Shown piece by piece: positions 6,991 to 14,834 of a stretch of 15,135 nucleotides of DNA; position 1 is the stretch's first letter; the number at the start of each line of letters is the position of its first letter. Position numbers and translations under genes: made by a program. The stretch spans positions 1 through 15,135 of the forward strand of contig JAEZCV010000179.1 of the NCBI GenBank assembly GCA_023429985.1. The letters are read 5' to 3'. This DNA comes from Bacteroidota bacterium (GTDB lineage: Bacteria > Bacteroidota > Bacteroidia > Chitinophagales > Chitinophagaceae). The notes under the pieces were generated by a model that saw only the letters and a list, made by a program, of their open reading frames with translations, was not told the DNA's origin and ran no database searches.

Positions 6991-8727
6991 ATGAGGAATC
7001 TTATTTTGCCCGCAATAATATTTGTTTTTTCATCTGCTTCAGCTCAAAAAATCCAAAACCTGGGAACGGTTTTTGAAAAATCAGGAGGTAAAAATACTGC
7101 CACCTATTTCGAAATTATCCGGTGGTGGAAAGATCTTGATCAATCATCTTCCATTGTAAAAATGAAAGAAATGGGACCTACCGACGCAGGATTTCCTTTA
7201 CATCTTGTTTTGATCTCTCCCACCAAAGATTTTACAATCACTTCTTTAAAAAAGAAGAAAAAAAATATAGTTTTTGTATTGAATGGAATTCATCCTGGCG
7301 AACCCGATGGAATTGATGCCAGTATGATTCTTGCCCGTGAAATTGCAGAAGGAAAATACACGCTGGATACAAATATTGTATGGGCTTTAATTCCGGTTTA
7401 CAATATTGGCGGTGCATTGAATCGCAGCGAAAATTACCGTGTTGACCAACAGGGTCCTCAAAGCAAAGGCTTTCGCGGTAATTCCCAAAACCTCGATCTC
7501 AACCGCGACTTTATAAAAATGGATTCAAAAGAGGCGGAAAGTTTTGCCAACATCTTTCATTTACTTGATCCCGATGTTTTTGTAGACAACCATGTAAGTA
7601 ATGGTGCCGATTACCAGCATGTGATGACGTTGATTGCTTCGCAGCATAACCGGCTGGGTGGTGAAATGGGAAAATACATGGAGGAAATATTTGAACCGGC
7701 TTTATATCAGGCAATGGAAAAAAAAGGTTACAGCCTGGTACCTTATGTAAATCATTTTGGAGAAACACCTGAAAAAGGATGGAACCAGTTTTGGGACAGC
7801 CCGAGGTATAGCTCCGGTTACGCATCGCTATGGAACAGTTTTGCATTTGTACCGGAAACGCATATGCTTAAACCTTATGTACAAAGAGTAGATGCAACAA
7901 AAAAAATGATGGAAAGCTTTTTAGAATTCACTGCTACAAACGGAAAGAAGATTTCAGAGATGAGGAAAAAAAGAAGAGATGAAAACAAATCAAAACAATT
8001 TTTTCCCATTGCCTGGAAGCAGGAAAAATCCATCTATAAGGAAATAACTTATAAAGGATATAAATCAGGATATAAACAAAGCGATGTTTCGGGATTGCCA
8101 AGATTATTTTATAACAGGAATGAGCCCTATACCATAAAAGTTCCTTTTTATAACTTTTATTCAGCTTCAGATTCTGTTGAAATACCCAAGGCTTATATTA
8201 TTCCACAGGGATGGTATAAGGTAATCGCTAAATTAAAAGCTAACGGTGTTATTATGCAGAAATTAATGCGAGACACATCCTTTGAAGTTGAAGTATATAA
8301 AATTAAAAATTACCAATCTTCTGCACGACCATTTGAAGGACATCACATTAATTATAGCGTGGAAGTTGAAAAAATCATTAAGGAAATATTTTTCCGTAAA
8401 GGAGACTTCATCATTCCAATGAACCAGGATGCTAACAGGTTTATTATTGAAGTGCTGGAACCCCATGCAGAAGACAGTTATTTTGCATGGAATTTTTTTG
8501 ATGGCATACTTTCACAAAAAGAAGGGTTTTCTGCCTATGTATTTGAAGAAACAGCCGCTGCTTTTCTCGAACTAAATCCCGCAATTAAAAATTTGCTGGA
8601 AGAAAGAAAAGCGGCTGACCCGGAATTTGCAAAATCTGCCAGGGCCCAGCTTGACTTTGTATATAAACATTCTCCATATTACGAGCCGGCTCACATGCAA
8701 TATCCTGTATACAGATTAATGAAATAA
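6991..8727 (+). CDS. Secreted M14-family zinc carboxypeptidase
   Basis: Predicted exported metallopeptidase of 578 residues. A signal peptide (1-18, likely cleavage after 'SASA') precedes an M14 carboxypeptidase domain. Zinc ligands are visible as 'GIHPGEPDG' (99-107: His101, Glu104) and His201 in 'DVFVDNHVSNG'. The substrate-binding type motif 'NLDLNRDF' is at 167-174. Glu289 in 'VPETHML' is the likely catalytic glutamate. After about residue 320 comes a long C-terminal region (to 578) with no domain I recognise, probably beta-rich. The family removes C-terminal residues or trims peptides and cell-wall fragments; the substrate here is unknown. ATG start at 6991, directly after the rpsT terminator, so the gene needs its own promoter. 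It ends stop-to-stop against the next gene. Confidence 0.88.
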   Translation: MRNLILPAIIFVFSSASAQKIQNLGTVFEKSGGKNTATYFEIIRWWKDLDQSSSIVKMKEMGPTDAGFPLHLVLISPTKDFTITSLKKKKKNIVFVLNGIHPGEPDGIDASMILAREIAEGKYTLDTNIVWALIPVYNIGGALNRSENYRVDQQGPQSKGFRGNSQNLDLNRDFIKMDSKEAESFANIFHLLDPDVFVDNHVSNGADYQHVMTLIASQHNRLGGEMGKYMEEIFEPALYQAMEKKGYSLVPYVNHFGETPEKGWNQFWDSPRYSSGYASLWNSFAFVPETHMLKPYVQRVDATKKMMESFLEFTATNGKKISEMRKKRRDENKSKQFFPIAWKQEKSIYKEITYKGYKSGYKQSDVSGLPRLFYNRNEPYTIKVPFYNFYSASDSVEIPKAYIIPQGWYKVIAKLKANGVIMQKLMRDTSFEVEVYKIKNYQSSARPFEGHHINYSVEVEKIIKEIFFRKGDFIIPMNQDANRFIIEVLEPHAEDSYFAWNFFDGILSQKEGFSAYVFEETAAAFLELNPAIKNLLEERKAADPEFAKSARAQLDFVYKHSPYYEPAHMQYPVYRLMK

Positions 8728-9492
8728 TTACCATGAAAAACCAGGAATAAGAAAATAGAATATCTCCCATTCACCATTTTCGTTGATGAGATAAAATTTA
8801 AATGAACCATCTACATATTTTTTTTCCTGTCCGGAAAGCGATAAATATTTCAGAACACCCTCGGCATGCCCGGTGCCTATATTATTTTCTTCATCCCAGT
8901 TAAAACCTACATTGGAGAAAGAATAATTTCCAGAACTGAAGACCCGATCTTTGAAGCAGAACTTTAAACGATCCAGAACTTCCTGTTTGGTTTTTATGGT
9001 TCCTTTATTGGTTACAAAAATTTCGGCAAGTTCAATGTTGAAAGCTTTCAGCTTTTGATGCAGCCAGTTATCAAGGAAAGAACTGCAGCAATTACGGATC
9101 AATAAATTTTGGCCAGGGTTGAACGGTTCATATTCAATATTCCATACCTGGGAAGAAGGGTCGAAAGGACCTGCTTCAAAATGAAGCACTTCCTTTGTAA
9201 TAAATTCATAAACAGCAACACGATTACAATCACACGGAAACCGCACCTGGATACCGGCTTTTTTACAACTGTCGAGAAGTTTTTCCGTTTCAAACAACAG
9301 TTCTTCTTCACACAATTCATTTACTTCTTTTACCACGGGTTGATCTATCAGGTCGTAAACCTTAACGGGTTGCTCTACAGGCTTACCATTAACGGGGATA
9401 GAATTTTCCTGGCTTTCAGTTCTTGATACCCTTACAGTGGAAAAATTGATTTTTGATTTATTTACTGTGGGTTTGTATTGCTTCCCTGACAT
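8728..9492 (-). CDS. Hypothetical protein: shared unnamed domain plus possible NTF2-like domain
   Basis: I do not recognise a named family for this 254-residue cytoplasmic-looking protein. Residues 1-42 are polar and probably disordered. Residues 45-106 ('VYDLIDQPVVKEVNEL' to 'YEFITKEVLHFE') align with residues 70-130 of the protein encoded at 13180-13650, so the two share a domain. Residues about 125-254, ending 'GEWEIFYFLIPGFSW', have the strand pattern of an NTF2/SnoaL-like alpha+beta barrel; that is an inference from pattern alone. Cysteines cluster at 'CDCN' (87-90) and 'RNCCSSF'; the paralogue lacks the CDCN cysteines. ATG start at 9492; the stop abuts that of the M14 peptidase gene. 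The MFS transporter gene lies upstream on the same strand after a 96-base gap holding no clear terminator. Confidence 0.7.
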   Translation of the reverse strand: MSGKQYKPTVNKSKINFSTVRVSRTESQENSIPVNGKPVEQPVKVYDLIDQPVVKEVNELCEEELLFETEKLLDSCKKAGIQVRFPCDCNRVAVYEFITKEVLHFEAGPFDPSSQVWNIEYEPFNPGQNLLIRNCCSSFLDNWLHQKLKAFNIELAEIFVTNKGTIKTKQEVLDRLKFCFKDRVFSSGNYSFSNVGFNWDEENNIGTGHAEGVLKYLSLSGQEKKYVDGSFKFYLINENGEWEIFYFLIPGFSW

Positions 9493-9588
9493 AAAAAAGA
9501 TTTAGGTCAAGGTATCCAGTGTAAAAAACAGGAAGATGTTGCAATGAACATTTCCTAACTGAATTTTTCACGCAACGATTCAAAAAAT

Positions 9589-10788
9589 CTACTGAATTTT
9601 CTGATGTTTTGCCAGCTTAATTCCAAGAAAAAGCATAATAAAGATCATGAAAACACTGAGGTAACCTACCCAGTTATAATTGTATATGCGGCCCCCTGCA
9701 TCTCTTGTAACAATCAGCCCGGAAACAACGGAAGCCATTCCCGTAAACAATTGTTGAAAACTTGAATTGAAGCTCATGAATTTACCACGCTCCATGGGTT
9801 TTACCACGGTACTTATCATGGCCTGGGCAGGAATATTTCTTCCCGTGGAAAATGTAAACCAGAAACCAAATATGGAAAGCACTAAAAAAAATGGAATAGC
9901 CGGCATGTTGGTGATCAGGAAAATTGGAAATAATGAAAGTAAAAGGCAAATGATAAAAATCTTAAGCTTGCCATATTTGTCTGCAAGCCGGCCAATGAAA
10001 TTTGAAGAAATAAAAGCACAAACGCCTCCCACCATATAGATCATGGGCGTTTGCTCCTTTGTAAATCCAACATTAAATTCCATGTATGGATTGATGAAAG
10101 GGATTACTAAAAAATGACCGAACATTAAACCGCCTGTTAGAAATAATGCCATTACCTGGCTTTTGTTTTTAAAGATGCCGGAAAAGACCACTGAAATAGA
10201 TTCTCTTTTTCTGCCTTCCTGAATATGTCCTTTTACGTTAGGTAAAAATTTATGTATAAAAGGAAGCAGTACTATTCCTAAAATTCCAATGAAGATGAAA
10301 GGCGCATGCCAGCTGATAATGTTAGATAAGTATAAACTGAAAGGCACTCCAAATACAGAAGCTAAAGAAAAAGCCATGAAAACGGTTGCCATGGCTCTTC
10401 CTCTTTTTTCGTAGGGAAAAGTATCGGCAATAATGGAGAGCACCTGCGCCCCAATCAGTCCGCCAAATAAACCGGTCAAGGTTCTGGCAGCCATTAGTAA
10501 ACCGGCTGTGGGTGCAATACCACATGTAATTGTACCTATGATAAAACCCGAATAGGCAAACATTAAAACCTTCTTCCTGTCAAACTGGTCTACATAAAAA
10601 GCAGCGATAAGTCCCGAGCAAAATGCAGTAACAGGGTAGGCAGCAACGATCCAGCTAAAGTACTGTGCAGAGATATCAAAATGCGGCATCAGGAAATTTC
10701 CCAGCGGCATCATGATCATAAAATCCAGGATATGGGTAAAATTTATAGAAGCCAGTATCAATAACATTATCCTTTCCTTCCTGCTCAT
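9589..10788 (-). CDS. MFS transporter, DHA1/AraJ-like efflux type
   Basis: A 399-residue polytopic inner-membrane protein with about 12 hydrophobic segments, the usual size for a 12-helix major facilitator. The first segment contains 'LDFMIMMPLG' (Asp22), typical of the drug:proton antiporter-1 group. The cytoplasmic loop after helix 2 carries motif A as 'VDQFDRKK' (66-73), and helix 4 has 'ARTLTGLFGGLIG'. A second motif-A-like loop is 'GRLADKYGKLK' in the C-terminal half. These features fit proton-driven export of a small molecule such as a drug, sugar or metabolite; the substrate cannot be told. ATG start at 10788. It follows the HELGH protein gene by 49 bases on the same strand and may share its transcript. 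Confidence 0.87.
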   Translation of the reverse strand: MSRKERIMLLILASINFTHILDFMIMMPLGNFLMPHFDISAQYFSWIVAAYPVTAFCSGLIAAFYVDQFDRKKVLMFAYSGFIIGTITCGIAPTAGLLMAARTLTGLFGGLIGAQVLSIIADTFPYEKRGRAMATVFMAFSLASVFGVPFSLYLSNIISWHAPFIFIGILGIVLLPFIHKFLPNVKGHIQEGRKRESISVVFSGIFKNKSQVMALFLTGGLMFGHFLVIPFINPYMEFNVGFTKEQTPMIYMVGGVCAFISSNFIGRLADKYGKLKIFIICLLLSLFPIFLITNMPAIPFFLVLSIFGFWFTFSTGRNIPAQAMISTVVKPMERGKFMSFNSSFQQLFTGMASVVSGLIVTRDAGGRIYNYNWVGYLSVFMIFIMLFLGIKLAKHQKIQ

Positions 10789-10837
10789 AAAGAAGCTAAG
10801 TTCGGATTTCTATGGTTAAGGGAAATAAAATCATAAT

Positions 10838-11755
10838 CTATTCATCATCCCAGTTCCTGAAAAAATTTCCCATTGCCGGGTGAATATGAACTTCCAGGAA
10901 ATCTGCAAGGTCTTCATCTTTAATTTCGGTTTTAGTCAGCCTGAAAGCGTTCCAGAACTTCAGCAACAATATTTCACCACCTGCATCATAAACATCTGCG
11001 GCACCTTTATGCCAGCGGCTCTGGTACCATCCGTAATTATTAGGATGTTGCGTTGCAATAAGTTGATAATTACTTTCCAGCTGTTGCAGAGTAGTGAATG
11101 CATATTCATTCTTCCCCCCGCCTAAAACAATTTCAGGAAACAGCGTAAGTGCAGGCAGTTTTCCAGGGTCTGTTTCTGCCACAAAACTGTGCAACATAAG
11201 GTTAGGGTAGAATTCAGCCAGCCATTTTCTTTGCATAGATATGCCTGCCTGCTGCAAAAATGCATGTCCCAGTTCATGTATCACCAGAAGTTCAAAAAAG
11301 GCTTCCATGCTAAGCATTCCTTTATCGTTCTTATAAACATCCCTCACTTTTGACATAAGAGCTGGTGAAATATTTTCCTCCGCAGGAATAAAACTTTTCC
11401 AAAAGGGATTATCATCTGATGCAACTATAAGCGTTTCTTTGCCGGTATAGTGTGGCATTCCATATACAGGAAAGTTTGTGTGGTCCTTCCAATCTGTGGC
11501 AGTTAATACAAGTACATCAACATCCGGTTTAAAATTCAGCAGTTTTTCAAAATAGCTTATAGCCCGTGAGCACAAGGCCGAGATCTTTTTAGCCTTTTCC
11601 TCACTACCCTTACTAAAATAGCAGGTGAGATTATCGAGTTCCAGTTTTTCAAGTGCCTCATATTTTCCCTGGGCATTAAGTGATGTATGAAGGATCAACA
11701 GAAACAAGAAAAAAAATTTAATTGCCAGGGAGCGATGTAAAATAATTCTTGACAT
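10838..11755 (-). CDS. Secreted protein with a HELGH zinc-metallopeptidase motif
   Basis: A 305-residue protein with an N-terminal signal peptide: hydrophobic core 'FFFLFLLILHTSL', likely cleavage after 'LNA' near residue 28. The centre has 'VIHELGHAF' (158-166), the HExxH zinc-binding motif. A 'WLAEFYPN' segment follows, with Glu181 placed 16 residues after His164 as a possible third ligand, as in gluzincin-type peptidases. No other domain is recognisable, and I cannot assign a MEROPS family. It would act in the periplasm or outside the cell if active. ATG start at 11755, with a TAGGTTTG -7 box 15 bases upstream on the same strand. It lies between the AraC-type regulator and the MFS gene; a shared role is possible but unsupported. 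Confidence 0.68.
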   Translation of the reverse strand: MSRIILHRSLAIKFFFLFLLILHTSLNAQGKYEALEKLELDNLTCYFSKGSEEKAKKISALCSRAISYFEKLLNFKPDVDVLVLTATDWKDHTNFPVYGMPHYTGKETLIVASDDNPFWKSFIPAEENISPALMSKVRDVYKNDKGMLSMEAFFELLVIHELGHAFLQQAGISMQRKWLAEFYPNLMLHSFVAETDPGKLPALTLFPEIVLGGGKNEYAFTTLQQLESNYQLIATQHPNNYGWYQSRWHKGAADVYDAGGEILLLKFWNAFRLTKTEIKDEDLADFLEVHIHPAMGNFFRNWDDE

Positions 11756-11769
11756 AAAATAATTTTACA

Positions 11770-11777
11770 CAAACCTA
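11770..11777 (-). promoter_or_regulatory. Predicted -7 box for the HELGH protein gene (TAGGTTTG)
   Basis: Read on the minus strand this is an exact TAnnTTTG match, 15 bases before the ATG at 11755. No clear -33 element is visible. It implies a start separate from the AraC-type gene upstream. Confidence 0.5.
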
Positions 11778-11815
11778 GGAACAGGGTAGAAAGAGAAATA
11801 GTAGAAAAACGACAT

Positions 11816-12610
11816 TTAAAGAGAAATGTCTTTTTGCAGCCGAAGTGGTGTGGCTGAAAGCTGGGAAATGATAATCCGGGGATTAACACCTGCAAAGTCT
11901 TTGAAGTCGCGGATCAAATGCATCTGGTCGAAATAACCACATTCGTGAGCAAGCGAGGTCCAGTTAACATGCTGCTGGTTTTCGCTGATACGGTAAGCTT
12001 TGGAAAACCTTGCGATACGTGCAAATAATTTAGGATTCATTCCCAGCCTTGCTTTACAAACTCTTTCAAACTGGCGGAGGCTGAGAAATGATTGGGATGC
12101 CAATTGCTCCATAGAAAGAAGTCCTCCGGAAGCCACAAGGTTTTTCATGGCCAGATCTATAGGATGAAAAGATCTTAATTTCAGGGATCTTTCTATAAGG
12201 AAATCTTCTATGAGGTTTTTAATACTGGTGTGATCGGGAGCTTCCTGCAGTTTTTCATGAAGGATCTTCAGTGCTGATCCAAAAAATAATTCGGCATCAA
12301 TTCCTTCATCCAGCAACTCATGCATTGGAATTCCGAGGAGTCGGAATAATCCTCCCGGATGAAATCCTACACGAACTGCTTTATGGTGACTTCCTACTTT
12401 GAGATTAACACGGTTCACCTGCGGCCCCACAACCACCGTTGATGGTTGTAAAATAAATTCATCACTTCCTGACCGGTTCATTTCAATTCTGTTAGCCAGG
12501 TAGAAAAACAAGGATTGTTGTGGAGTGGGAGGATAAGGTGAAACTGCCTGGGAAAAATTATCATCCAGCCTGGCATCAATGATCATTATTGTTGCCACGA
12601 ATTCCTGCAA
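11816..12610 (-). CDS. AraC-family transcriptional regulator (DUF6597-type N-terminal domain)
   Basis: A 264-residue DNA-binding regulator, counted from a TTG at 12610. The N-terminal sensor-like domain (to about 140) includes 'YPPTPQQSLFF', 'QPSTVVVGPQ' and 'VGFHPGGLFRLLGIP', typical of the group with a DUF6597-like domain. The C-terminal AraC-type double helix-turn-helix spans about 165-245, with 'MEQLASQSFLSLRQFERVCK' and 'HECGYFDQMHLIRDFKDF'. The ligand and targets are unknown; the neighbouring HELGH and MFS genes on the same strand are natural candidates. The start is uncertain. The first in-frame ATG (12586) would cut into the conserved 'LQEFVATIMIIDARLDDNF' segment, so TTG at 12610 is preferred, and the frame stays open and family-like further upstream to a stop at 12671-12673. 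Confidence 0.85.
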   Translation of the reverse strand: MQEFVATIMIIDARLDDNFSQAVSPYPPTPQQSLFFYLANRIEMNRSGSDEFILQPSTVVVGPQVNRVNLKVGSHHKAVRVGFHPGGLFRLLGIPMHELLDEGIDAELFFGSALKILHEKLQEAPDHTSIKNLIEDFLIERSLKLRSFHPIDLAMKNLVASGGLLSMEQLASQSFLSLRQFERVCKARLGMNPKLFARIARFSKAYRISENQQHVNWTSLAHECGYFDQMHLIRDFKDFAGVNPRIIISQLSATPLRLQKDISL

Positions 12611-12735
12611 TAAAATGTGCGGTATGAAGGAACTTACTGTCGTAGTAAAAGATTTACAACAATAATATAATCATTTTAATAAATGGAATAGTAAGAATTC
12701 GACATCACCATGCCAATTTAGAAATCTCAGGCAGT

Positions 12736-13086
12736 CTATAGATCTCCCAGGTGGGTATGTTTAAACCCGCTTGAATACTTTAATCCATAACCAAAAATTC
12801 TATCGAAGGAGGCATGGGCGAACAATAAAAGACCGATGGTGATCATACCTTGCAGGTCAAGGAAATATCCAAAAGAAGCAACGGCAACTGCCAGCCCGCG
12901 GTGGTGAAAAATATTATAAGAAATAGCTCCTGCTTTATTGCCCGCAAGGTATCCCAGCATACTGATATCGGGCGTGAAAAAGAGCACCACCAACAGCCAG
13001 GTGGCCATACCCAGGGTTTGATAGTAAAGAAAATAGATGGCCACTGCCGTGATGGCAATTTCTTCAAGGGAAATAACACGTTTCAT
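12736..13086 (-). CDS. DUF4260 family small membrane protein
   Basis: A 116-residue protein with about three or four hydrophobic segments ('ITAVAIYFLYY', 'TWLLVVLFFTPDISMLGYL', 'LAVAVASFGYFLDL', 'ITIGLLLFAHASFDRIFGYGLKY'). It ends 'FKHTHLGDL', matching the conserved C-terminus of DUF4260 proteins. The sequence looks complete. The biochemical role of the family is unknown to me; it is predicted to sit in the inner membrane. ATG start at 13086. It follows the small hypothetical gene at 13180-13650 by 93 bases on the same strand. The 125 bases downstream, before the AraC gene, hold no gene I can support. Confidence 0.82.
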   Translation of the reverse strand: MKRVISLEEIAITAVAIYFLYYQTLGMATWLLVVLFFTPDISMLGYLAGNKAGAISYNIFHHRGLAVAVASFGYFLDLQGMITIGLLLFAHASFDRIFGYGLKYSSGFKHTHLGDL

Positions 13087-13179
13087 AAATTAAAATTAAC
13101 CAGGGAATAATTAAGGCGCGAATAATCTCCAGGTGCCTGCCTGCAATTTAAAAATGTTCCCGGGTTTTAAATCTGATCC

Positions 13180-13650
13180 TTAAACGCCATATTCATCATC
13201 ATCCTGCAGTTCCCGGATATCATAGCATTTGACCATTCCTTCAATAACCAAATCCCGGGTTTCTTCAAACAAAAGCTTTTCGGTTAGGAACCTGTAAAAT
13301 TTTACAGGGTCTGCATCCGGCCATTCAACTTTTATTGCTTTAGCTTCAAGCATTTCTAATAATTCCTGGGTAGAGGTTGAAAGTTCCTGATCGGTTAATT
13401 CACGGTAATCAGGTAAAAGTGGAGAACCAATTAACTTATATATGGTTACCAGGGGAGCCTGTTGGTATTTTTCTTCGAAATCCATAACCTGTTTAAGAAA
13501 CATGGCTTCAATTTCAGGGGGGATCTTAATTTCAGTATGGAAGCTTGCGCCCATTTCAGCCTGCATTTTCAATTTTAAGATCTCATTTTCAAGGGCGAGG
13601 TCTTTAAATTTCCCATCATCGTCCATTTCGTGGGTATGTACATTACTCAT
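13180..13650 (-). CDS. Small hypothetical protein, partial paralogue of the 8728-9492 product
   Basis: A 156-residue acidic protein of unknown function, with no signal peptide or membrane segment. Residues 14-33 ('KFKDLALENEILKLKMQAEM') look like a short amphipathic helix or coiled coil. Residues 40-69 ('EIKIPPEIEAMFLKQ' onward) lead into the segment 70-130 ('IYKLIGSPLLPDYRELTDQE' to 'FYRFLTEKLLFEE'), which aligns with residues 45-106 of the protein at 8728-9492. It lacks that protein's C-terminal half. I chose the ATG at 13650. The frame stays open upstream to about 13854, but that extension is hydrophobic and unlike the rest. It lies between DUF4260 and the insertion sequence and appears uninterrupted. 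Confidence 0.7.
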   Translation of the reverse strand: MSNVHTHEMDDDGKFKDLALENEILKLKMQAEMGASFHTEIKIPPEIEAMFLKQVMDFEEKYQQAPLVTIYKLIGSPLLPDYRELTDQELSTSTQELLEMLEAKAIKVEWPDADPVKFYRFLTEKLLFEETRDLVIEGMVKCYDIRELQDDDEYGV

Positions 13651-13899
13651 AATAAATTTTGTATTGAAAGTATTTTCGATACCTGTATTACCCAGAGGAA
13701 AAAAAGCAGGAAATTGAGATAATATTCCCTGGAAATAGGAATAAGAATCCGGCGGAATTAAAGAACTAACAATTGCAATCGTAATTATGTTTGCTTCCGG
13801 GAAGATAATTATGCATTCTAAGGGAAGGGTGCTTCCAATATTTTCAATCAACAAAAAAATTGTATAGGGGTGTAGGCTCCCCCTTTTTTAGTGCCATTG

Positions 13900-14799
13900 C
13901 TAGTTAGAGTTTTCAAATTTAATTTCTTTTTCCTTTTTGACCGCTTTATCCACTACCGGCCGCGCTTCAATTTGTTTTAATGTTTCGCTTGCCGGTGTGG
14001 ATAAAGCTGGTGTTCTAATGTGCCTGAGTGCATACGTGAGCGGAGATAAATAACCTAATGACTTGTGTGGCCTTTCGGTATTGTAGTCGATCCTCCATTC
14101 TTCACACAACATCCTTACTTCCTTCAGGTTGTTAAACAGATAAGCGTTCAATAACTCGCGTCTGATGCTTCCGTTCTTTCTTTCAATGAATGCGTTTTGC
14201 ATTGGTCTGCCAGGCTGGATAAACTGCAAAGTGATCTTGCGGCTTTCGTGATTGCACCACGCTTCCAATAGGTGACTAATGAATTCAGGGCCATTGTCGC
14301 ACCGTATGATCGCTGGGCAGCCCCTTTCGGCAATGAGCCTTTCCAGTACTCTGATCACTCTTAGAGAGGGAAGTGAAGTATCTATTTCAATGGCTAGTGA
14401 TTCACGGTTAAAATCATCGATGATATTCAAAAGCCTGAATCGTCTACCATCGGTTAGACTGTCACTCATAAAATCAATGCTCCACACCTGGTTGGGTGCT
14501 GAGGGCACATTGAGTGGTTGTTTGACTCTTTCAGGCAACCGTTTCTTTGATCTTCTTCTGATATTTAATTTCATTTCAGTGTACACTCGATAAATCTTTT
14601 TATGATTCCAGGGATAGCCCTTGTTCCAGAGCCGATAACAACATTGCCAAAAGCCAATAGCAGCATGTTTCGTAGTAAGCAGGGTCAATGCCTCCTGAAC
14701 TTCACTATCGTCTTTGGGCTTTTTCTTGTACTGATAGCTGGTTCGGGACATACCTATCAGTTTACACGCCTTTCGGTTACTCAGCTGTTCTTCATGCAC
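13900..14799 (-). CDS. IS3-family transposase OrfB (DDE integrase domain)
   Basis: Catalytic part of the transposase. The 299 residues counted from a GTG at 14799 include an HTH_21-type region (1-90, with 'IGFWQCCYRLWNKGY') and an rve/DDE integrase core. The acidic triad is Asp109 ('WSIDFMSD'), Asp168 ('IRCDNGPEF') and Glu206 ('NAFIERKNGS'), with the closing 'YNTERPHKSLGYLSP'. The second Asp and the Glu are 37 residues apart, two more than the usual DD35E. The frame is open upstream of the GTG to the A7 run at 14842-14848, where a -1 shift from orfA would give an OrfAB fusion of about 400 residues. That fusion is the likely active form; OrfB alone may not be made from the GTG. Confidence 0.92.
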   Translation of the reverse strand: MHEEQLSNRKACKLIGMSRTSYQYKKKPKDDSEVQEALTLLTTKHAAIGFWQCCYRLWNKGYPWNHKKIYRVYTEMKLNIRRRSKKRLPERVKQPLNVPSAPNQVWSIDFMSDSLTDGRRFRLLNIIDDFNRESLAIEIDTSLPSLRVIRVLERLIAERGCPAIIRCDNGPEFISHLLEAWCNHESRKITLQFIQPGRPMQNAFIERKNGSIRRELLNAYLFNNLKEVRMLCEEWRIDYNTERPHKSLGYLSPLTYALRHIRTPALSTPASETLKQIEARPVVDKAVKKEKEIKFENSN

Positions 14800-14834
14800 A
14801 AAATGATCAACAGCCTCCCGCTTCTCCTGGGGCG

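Noticed and set aside
9493..9588. ACTGAATTTT direct repeat around the end of the MFS gene (9558-9567 and 9591-9600)
   Set aside because: It is short, A/T-rich and partly coding, so chance is the simplest explanation.
13651..13854. N-terminal extension of the small hypothetical gene (68 extra residues)
   Set aside because: The extension is hydrophobic and unlike the acidic body. The ATG at 13650 gives a sensible soluble protein, and the shared domain lies wholly after it.
13866..13890. AGGGG / CCCCT stem followed by T6 as an intrinsic terminator
   Set aside because: The stem is only 5 bp with a 9-base loop and straddles the probable IS end, where the C-run is explained by the terminal repeat. 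It may have some effect but is not supportable as a terminator.
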